NCBI GenBank assembly: GCA_025093555.1
Contig: JAIWNF010000188.1
Location: 1-13,851 of the forward strand
DNA from: Circinella umbellata
Lineage: Eukaryota; Mucoromycota; Mucoromycetes; Mucorales; Lichtheimiaceae
Direction of reading: 5' to 3'
Length of the DNA stretch: 13,851 bases
Position numbers and translations under genes: made by a program. Each line of letters begins with the position of its first letter. Positions within the stretch are counted from its first letter, which is position 1. Shown piece after piece: positions 9,103 through 13,851 of this stretch. The notes below the pieces were generated by a model. It was given only the letters and a program-made list of their open reading frames with translations. It was not told the origin of the DNA and ran no database searches.

Positions 9103-10877
9103 AGATACTTTATATTCTATAGACTTTTTTTTCATAAATATGTTTTTTAGTCTATTTATACTGTTTCCTTTTCTTTATATTTTCTTCTTTCTTTTTTATT
9201 TTCTTTACTTCTAAAATTATTTACTATATAAATAAATAATGATACAAAAATCAAAGTACCTATCAAGCTTCTACTATTAGTGTATACTACTCATAAAAAA
9301 AACTTTTGATATTTTTGAATTTTTATACTTTTATATTTTTTTTGAATTTTTGAATTTTTTGAATTTTTTGATTTTTTTAAATTTTTTGATTTTTTTTGAA
9401 AATCACTACCTCCTCACTTTAAACGCTCATATCTCCGCAACCAATAATTGTATTAGCACAAAAATTAGTGCACATATACATTTCAATGCGTGGCTTTCTA
9501 ATGAACTATTGTGGAACTCCGTATCTCCTTTTTTGGAGGTGCTAGAGGGGGGTACCTATAACGCTCATAATCCCATTTGACATTAGATTCGACTTTACAT
9601 TTTTTTTATTTAAATTGACAGGTGGAGCGGATTCGACTTAACTCAATATGGCAGACCCCCAATTTTTGCATTCCCGCCAATTGAAAGCCCCGAGTTTCGC
9701 AACTTTTTTTTGAAGTGTCATCAAATACTTGATAAACCTTGCGAATTGCAAATTGGAAGTATATCAACCAATGTCTATTGAGAGAAAACTATAGTGTATT
9801 TAATACATAATAAAAGTAGATGTATATATATAGTATCTAGACCAGAACTGCCCCTATAATAATTAAAACTAATAAGTGCCCAACCCCACCAATTGGAAAT
9901 CCCTACTTCTTTCCTCAAGTTTTTTGAATTGTCAAGTTGCAAAACCAGGAGTCTGCTGTATTAGATCCATTTTTACTTGAACTCGGTTAGCATTAAAAAA
10001 ATAAAATATAGTCAAAGTCAGGATAATTTGCTCCCCTTCTTGTTTAACAACAATTAGCATACTCTTTCAAATAAACTCTTTTTTCTGGCCACTTGATCAG
10101 TCAACTTTGCTGATTATAAAAACTGCGCCATTATTTATTTTTCTCTTTCTTGGATAAGTCATTCGACATAATTGAACGGATGGGGGCATATAATATCATT
10201 TAAACTATCATAGTTTTTCTTTTTTATGTATGCCATTTATAAGCTATTTGTTATGTAATTTACATTCATTTTAAAATTCTTTATATAAGTTATATTATGT
10301 CTATACCTTAGACACCTTTACTATTATCATGTTTTTTTGTATCACGCTCTTACTCCAACTTCTGTTTTTACAGCTATGTTTTATTGATTTTTTCATTCCA
10401 GTTTTTTATTCTCCTTGTTACATATTTTGCTATCATTATTTTATGTTTATCTATATATTTACATGATATATAGTATAACACTCTTGATATTTATTTGTTC
10501 AACGGGATAAAAAAGAAATATTCAAAACTAATTGGCGAAGCATATTAAGAAACAGTAGAGCATAACTTAGATAATTTATAAATAGATGAATACAACATAA
10601 TAAAATAAGAAATCCCTTATCATATTCTAATGTTTGAAAAAAAACTCATAAGATAAAAGTAATAATACGTTATAAATTATTTTAACTTTCGAGTTAATTA
10701 TTTCAATTTGTAATTAGTTATATACATTGGTTTTGATCAATAGTGCTCTTGATATATTTATTTAAGTTCGGTATGTCATCGTTTCAACATACATATACAT
10801 TCATCTCCTAGATATACCCGATCTTCTATAATTTTGATTTATATCATTTCATATTATCTCCATTCATCATTGTTTGA
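9103..10877. other. Long AT-rich non-coding region
   Basis: No gene supported. The beginning holds a T-rich tract (9290-9400) followed by a less AT-rich stretch (9400-9700) with the word ACGCTCAT twice. Two diverged copies of a CCAATTG-containing block begin at about 9673 and 9884. From about 10000 to 10877 I see only AT-rich sequence without repeats, RNA genes or frames that resemble protein. Confidence 0.5.
9290..9402 (-). repeat. T-rich (TTTTTTGAA)n degenerate repeat, A-rich on the minus strand
   Basis: Runs of five to eight T are separated by GAA or GA with a period of about 8-10 nt. Read on the minus strand this is an A-rich tail of CAAAAAATT units following less AT-rich sequence (9403-9600). 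That would fit the 3' end of a reverse-oriented retroelement, but no coding similarity is visible. Confidence 0.6.
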
Positions 10878-11639
10878 TTGATATATCTTTACTATGTCAA
10901 AACAATTACTGCATATGATTTAACCTTAGAAGCAAAGTTTATATTTCGTTCATATCATATGCCTGATGATGCTTTATTCCCCACCTTATTACCTCATGTT
11001 CGCCAAACAAAAAGTCTTCGTTCTTGGACTTCAGCCATTAAAAAAAATAAAATTTGGGAATTACTAGATACAACAACACAATTAGACCACACCATGGTAA
11101 CAAAAAGTGATCTAAAAACAGCCATCAAACAACATCTTAAAAGCACACACATACAACGCTGCCAATGCAAGAACAGTAAATTACTAAACCAAAGACGTCA
11201 GCAATTGGGAATTAACCCAATTTTATGGCTGCCCATGGCATCTATAGAACGTAAGTTATGTCTTTACTATCGCCTAGGTTGGAGCACTTATCACCAACAA
11301 CAACCATGTCTTAATTGTCACCAAACAACCCGACTATCTAAACAACACTTACTTTCCTGCCATCGAGTCTATACATTTTTATCAATCTTCAAAAACATTA
11401 GCAACCCTATTTCTTTTATTCTCAACCGATTCCCCAAAACACCTCCAACATCACACCAAAAACGTGTCTATTGGAAAATCATCTGGCCGAAACTCTGCTA
11501 CATTCTAAATCAACTATACCGTACTTGCCATTCTGATTATTATACCACTCCTTCACCACCTAAAAATCAATTTGGAAATTTATTACTACAGTGGATTGAA
11601 CCACCACTTGTACCACATACACCTCTTTTAAACTTATAA
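10878..11639 (+). pseudogene. LINE reverse-transcriptase C-terminal fragment with zinc knuckle, 5'-truncated
   Basis: The 253-codon frame runs from just after a stop at 10875 to TAA 11637-11639 and has no convincing start codon; the first in-frame ATG is at about 10959. The protein resembles the region after the polymerase domain of fungal non-LTR retrotransposons: DLTLEAKFIFRSYHMPDDALFP, then a Trp/Leu-rich segment, MASIERKLCLYYRLGW, and a C144-x2-C147-x9-H157-x3-C161 zinc-binding motif (CLNC...QHLLSC), numbered from nt 10878. The endonuclease and polymerase domains are absent, so it cannot retrotranspose. Truncation at the 5' side with an intact 3' side is the usual result of incomplete target-primed reverse transcription. 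Its + orientation puts its tail towards the telomere. The exact 5' junction and target-site duplication were not identified. Confidence 0.75.
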
Positions 11640-11930
11640 TGAAAAGAAACCAAACCAAACCAAACAACCAAACAAATTCTTCTCATTTCTTTTGACACGT
11701 TCCCTCTCTCTCGTACTTTTACATTGTTATCTTACTATCTTCTATTCTACATTAGTCGCTCCATTCACTCCTCCCCTTCATTGATGGTCTATTTATTGTA
11801 GCTTTACATACACCTTTTTCATGCATCCTTGCAGGTTTTTCAGTTCTTTCTTTGTGAACAGACAAGAGCAATAAGCTGCAATCAGCGCGTGTTCAATTTA
11901 ATTTTGTCGTTAATAAAATAAATAAATTTC
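11640..11930 (+). mobile_element. Probable 3' UTR and tail of the truncated LINE
   Basis: Just after the stop there is a short AAACC-type repeat (11643-11676), then about 230 nt of CT-rich sequence less AT-rich than the neighbourhood, ending in overlapping AATAAA/AATAAAT motifs at 11912-11927. This is a plausible element 3' end; the boundary is placed by composition only. Confidence 0.5.
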
Positions 11931-12549
11931 AACATATACGATTTAAACAATATTTGTTTAAATAAATCTACACTACATTTTGAGTCGTATAGCCAGCACG
12001 AAGAGTATACTATAATATAAATTCAGCTAAGTTAGGAGCTGATATTTCGATTCAGTATATAATTAATATACACAAAAAAATACCCTGGTATCAATATTAG
12101 AGTCAGTATCTATATAATTACAAAAAGTGATTGAGGTAAATTGAAGCAGTATAGAAGATAGCTGGCATATATATTGCAGCTCCACCCAAAAGGGGTCGGT
12201 GGATGAATTTTTAAATGGGTCAAATGGGTAACCCATTAGGGTTATTATAACCTACTAATTTAGGATTTATAACCTTTTATTTCATAAATTTTAGCTGCGA
12301 AATCTGCGTGTCCCGCGTGTGATAAAATATAAGGAAAACCAAAAGCATCAATGTTTATTTCTAGTATTTTTACTAGAGCGAGGAGTCTTGATATTGTTTG
12401 TTGTGTATGTTGAAAATAAAAAATAGATTCTCCAAAATATATTCTTGGTTATAAGGGCGAAAAAAGTAGGGATTCTTGAAATGAGCAAGTTTCCGCATCT
12501 CCTTCTACTCTTTGAATATTATAGGTATGAAGCTCATATTTTCTTATTT
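11931..12549. other. AT-rich spacer between LINE remnant and hairpin arrays
   Basis: No gene recognised. The only structured part is at about 12180-12290, where GGGT/ACCC words cluster and a short palindrome lies at 12223-12237. The last bases before 12550 (TTCTTATTT) match the end of the type-B spacer of the first array, so a partial unit may start there. Confidence 0.5.
12223..12237. repeat. Short palindrome
   Basis: AATGGGT and ACCCATT form 7-bp perfect arms around one base. The arms are preceded by another ATGGGT at about 12215 and followed by AGGGTTATTATAACC, so related words repeat nearby. Function unknown. Confidence 0.6.
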
Positions 12550-12932
12550 GATGGCCGTCAGGCCATCCTTTGTCTTTTATTGTGTGTTTGGTCCGTGTCT
12601 TGATGGCCGTTAGGCCATCCTTTATCCTTTGTTGTGTGTTCGATTCTTATTTGATGGCCGTCAGGCCATCCTTTGTCTTTTATTGTGTGTTTGGTCCGTG
12701 TCTTGATGGCCGTTAGGCCATCCTTTGTCTTTTATTGTGTGTTTGGTCCGTGTCTTGATGGCCGTCAGGCCATCCTTTATCCTTTGTTGAGTGTTCGATT
12801 CTTATTTGATGGCCGTTAGGCCATCCTTTATCCTTTGTTGAGTGTTCGATTCTTATTTGATGGCCGTTAGGCCATCCTTTATCCTTTGTTGTGTGTTCGA
12901 TCCTTATTTGATGGCCGTCAGGCCATCCTTTA
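12550..12932. repeat. Tandem array 1: eight 51/52-nt units each with a perfect hairpin
   Basis: Units start at 12550, 12602, 12653, 12705, 12757, 12808, 12859 and 12910 (the last is truncated). Each begins with GATGGCC, a 4-nt loop and GGCCATC, a 7-bp perfect inverted repeat. All 14 arm positions are identical in all eight units; the loop is GTCA (units 1, 3, 5, 8) or GTTA (2, 4, 6, 7). Two spacer types follow: A (52-nt unit, ending GGTCCGTGTCTT: units 1, 3, 4) and B (51-nt unit, ending CGATTCTTATTT or one base different: 2, 5, 6, 7). Loop and spacer types are shuffled independently, which suggests recombination or conversion within the array. No open frame or promoter is evident. Confidence 0.95.
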
Positions 12933-12940
12933 TTAAGTAA

Positions 12941-13220
12941 TCCTTGGCCAGTCGCCTTTGGCGAAAGAATCTTTAAAGTGATCCTTGGCCAGTCGCCTTC
13001 GGCGAAAGAATCTTAAAGTGATCCTTGGCCAGTCGCCTTCGGCGAAAGAATCTTAAAGTGATCCTTGGCCAGTCGCCTTCGGCGAAAGAATCTTAAAGTG
13101 ATCCTTGGCCAGTCGCCTTCGGCGAAAGAATCTTTAAAGTGATCCTTGGCCAGTCGCCTTCGGCGAAAGACAGTCCAAAGTGATCCTTGGCCAGTCGCCT
13201 TCGGCGAAAGACAGTCAAAG
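12941..13220. repeat. Tandem array 2: seven 40/41-nt units each with a perfect hairpin
   Basis: Units start at 12941, 12982, 13022, 13062, 13102, 13143 and 13184. Each starts TCCTTGGCCAG and contains TCGCC, a 3-nt loop and GGCGA, a perfect 5-bp inverted repeat. The loop is TTC except TTT in the first unit. The tail after the hairpin is AAGAATCTTAAAG or AAGAATCTTTAAAG in units 1-5 and AAGACAGTC-type in units 6-7. Variants at the telomere side differ from the others, so units are not fully homogenised. The array abuts array 1 with only a few bases between them and shares its GGCC core word. Confidence 0.95.
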
Positions 13221-13230
13221 AGGGGCGGCC

Positions 13231-13350
13231 AAAAAAAAAAAAAGAAGAGAGGATATAGGCTAGTGGCAGTGAAGGAGGGATGTGGACGGGAGCGCCCTGG
13301 TTCAACCCCGGGAGTGGGCCGATAATAATTAAAAAAAGAAAAAAAAGACA
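13231..13350 (+). mobile_element. tRNA-like / SINE-like piece with pol III B-box
   Basis: A run of 13 A precedes a GC-richer segment holding an A-box-like TAGGCTAGTGG (13257-13267) and a T-arm: CCTGG, loop TTCAACC, CCGGG (13296-13312), whose GGTTCAACCCC is a B-box-like pol III promoter element. The segment is followed by an A-rich stretch (13322-13348). Acceptor and anticodon stems do not form, so this is not a functional tRNA. A tRNA-derived SINE or a decayed tRNA relic is the best reading. Confidence 0.45.
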
Positions 13351-13370
13351 GGGAGAATAGGGGAAAAAGA

Positions 13371-13712
13371 GGGAGCGAAGCGGGGGAGCGAAGATGGGGG
13401 AGCGAAGATGGGGGAGCGAAGATGGGGGAGCGAAGATGGGGGAGCGAAGATGGGGGAGCGAAGATGGGGGGATTAAGATGGGGGGATTAAGATGGGGGGA
13501 TTAAGATGGGGGGATTAAGATGGGGGGACTAAGATGGGGGGACTAAGATGGGGGACTAAGATGGGGGACTAAGATGGGGGGACTAAGATGGGGGACTAAG
13601 ATGGGGGGACTAAGAGGGGGGACTAAGAGGGGGGACTAAGAGGGGGGACTAAGATGGGGGGACTAAGATGGGGGACTAAGATGGGGGGACTAAGATGGGG
13701 GATAAGATGGGG
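13371..13712 (+). repeat. G-rich subtelomeric minisatellite with block-wise unit change
   Basis: 13-14 nt units of the form GGGGG-A-core-AAGAT. Core word counts: AGCGAAG seven times (to about 13464), then GATTAAG four times, then GACTAAG thirteen times (some ending AAGAG instead of AAGAT), then GATAAG once, then GGGGTTAAGGG leading into the telomere. Runs of five or six G recur throughout, so G-quadruplexes on the + strand are plausible. The ordered blocks point to local amplification. Confidence 0.95.
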
Positions 13713-13851
13713 TTAAGGGTTTAGGGGTTTAGGGTTTAGGGTTTAGGGTTTAGGGTTTAGGGTTTAGGGTTTAGGGTTTAGGGTTTAGGGTTTAGGGTTT
13801 AGGGTTTAGGGTTTAGGGTTTAGGGTTTAGGGTTTAGGTTTAGGGTTTCTC
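13713..13851 (+). repeat. Telomere, TTTAGGG repeat
   Basis: About 19 tandem copies of the plant-type heptamer, G-rich strand on the + strand, so the window's right end is the chromosome end. The first copies are irregular (TTAAGGG, TTTAGGGG), as is common at the proximal edge. A shortened TTTAGG and a TTTCTC ending in the last 20 nt may be read-end errors. Telomerase would add these repeats, and Myb-type telobox proteins usually bind them. Confidence 0.97.

Noticed and set aside
9350..9580. A 76-codon frame on the + strand
   Set aside because: It starts inside the T-rich repeat and shows no domain; the words that look regular come from nucleotide repeats.
10911..11945. CATATGATTTAA near 10912 and CATATACGATTTAA near 11933 as a target-site duplication of the LINE
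   Set aside because: The match needs a two-base gap and the 5' copy lies within what looks like coding sequence (AYDLTLEA), so chance similarity in AT-rich DNA is more likely.
12550..13220. CRISPR array
   Set aside because: The spacers are themselves repeated in two types or are nearly identical, there are no unique spacers or cas genes, and the setting is a eukaryotic chromosome end.
13093..13305. A 70-codon frame on the - strand
   Set aside because: It is a read-through of array 2 with a repeated peptide and no independent coding signal.
13250..13320. Functional tRNA gene
   Set aside because: Only the T-arm folds well; no matching acceptor stem and no convincing anticodon arm.

Overview
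The window is the end of a eukaryotic chromosome. The + strand runs outward and finishes in about 139 nt of TTTAGGG telomere repeat (13713-13851). The DNA is AT-rich. Its genes are split by short GT-AG introns (about 60-110 nt), several with TACTAAT-like branch points. The protein families present (MULE, KDZ, ISXO2-like/Merlin-type transposases and a LINE remnant) and this intron style suggest a fungus, most likely an early-diverging one (Mucoromycota-like). That placement is inference. A plant-type TTTAGGG telomere would be unusual for a fungus, so the source is not settled.

Layout. 1-2212: a MULE (Mutator-like) transposase gene in four exons, cut by the left window edge, with catalytic residues and SWIM zinc finger visible. 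2213-3454: AT-rich spacer. 3455-6321: a KDZ transposase gene with ten exons that join in phase; its 5' end was not found and its C-terminal tail is out of frame after a run of nine T. 6322-7210: G-poor, pyrimidine-rich degenerate repeats and a TAT microsatellite. 7211-7733: spacer with GGAT and TA microsatellites. 7734-9102: an ISXO2-like (IS1595/Merlin superfamily) DDE transposase in four exons with an acidic tail. 9103-10877: non-coding AT-rich DNA with T-rich repeats. 10878-11930: a 5'-truncated LINE reverse-transcriptase 3' end with zinc knuckle, 3' UTR and AATAAA-rich tail. 11931-12549: AT-rich spacer with one palindrome. 12550-13220: two adjacent tandem arrays in which every unit carries a perfect short hairpin (51/52-nt units, then 40/41-nt units). 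13231-13350: a tRNA-like, SINE-like piece with a good T-arm/B box. 13371-13712: a G-rich 13-14 nt minisatellite that changes in blocks towards the telomere. Then telomere.

All recognised genes are mobile-element genes on the + strand, pointing towards the telomere. I see no host metabolic gene. The three transposases belong to different superfamilies and are not an operon; the window reads as a subtelomeric landing zone for transposons capped by structured satellite DNA. The least explained material is the hairpin-array and graded-minisatellite zone at 12550-13712. A second oddity is that all three unrelated transposases have an intron directly after the codon of the presumed catalytic glutamate.
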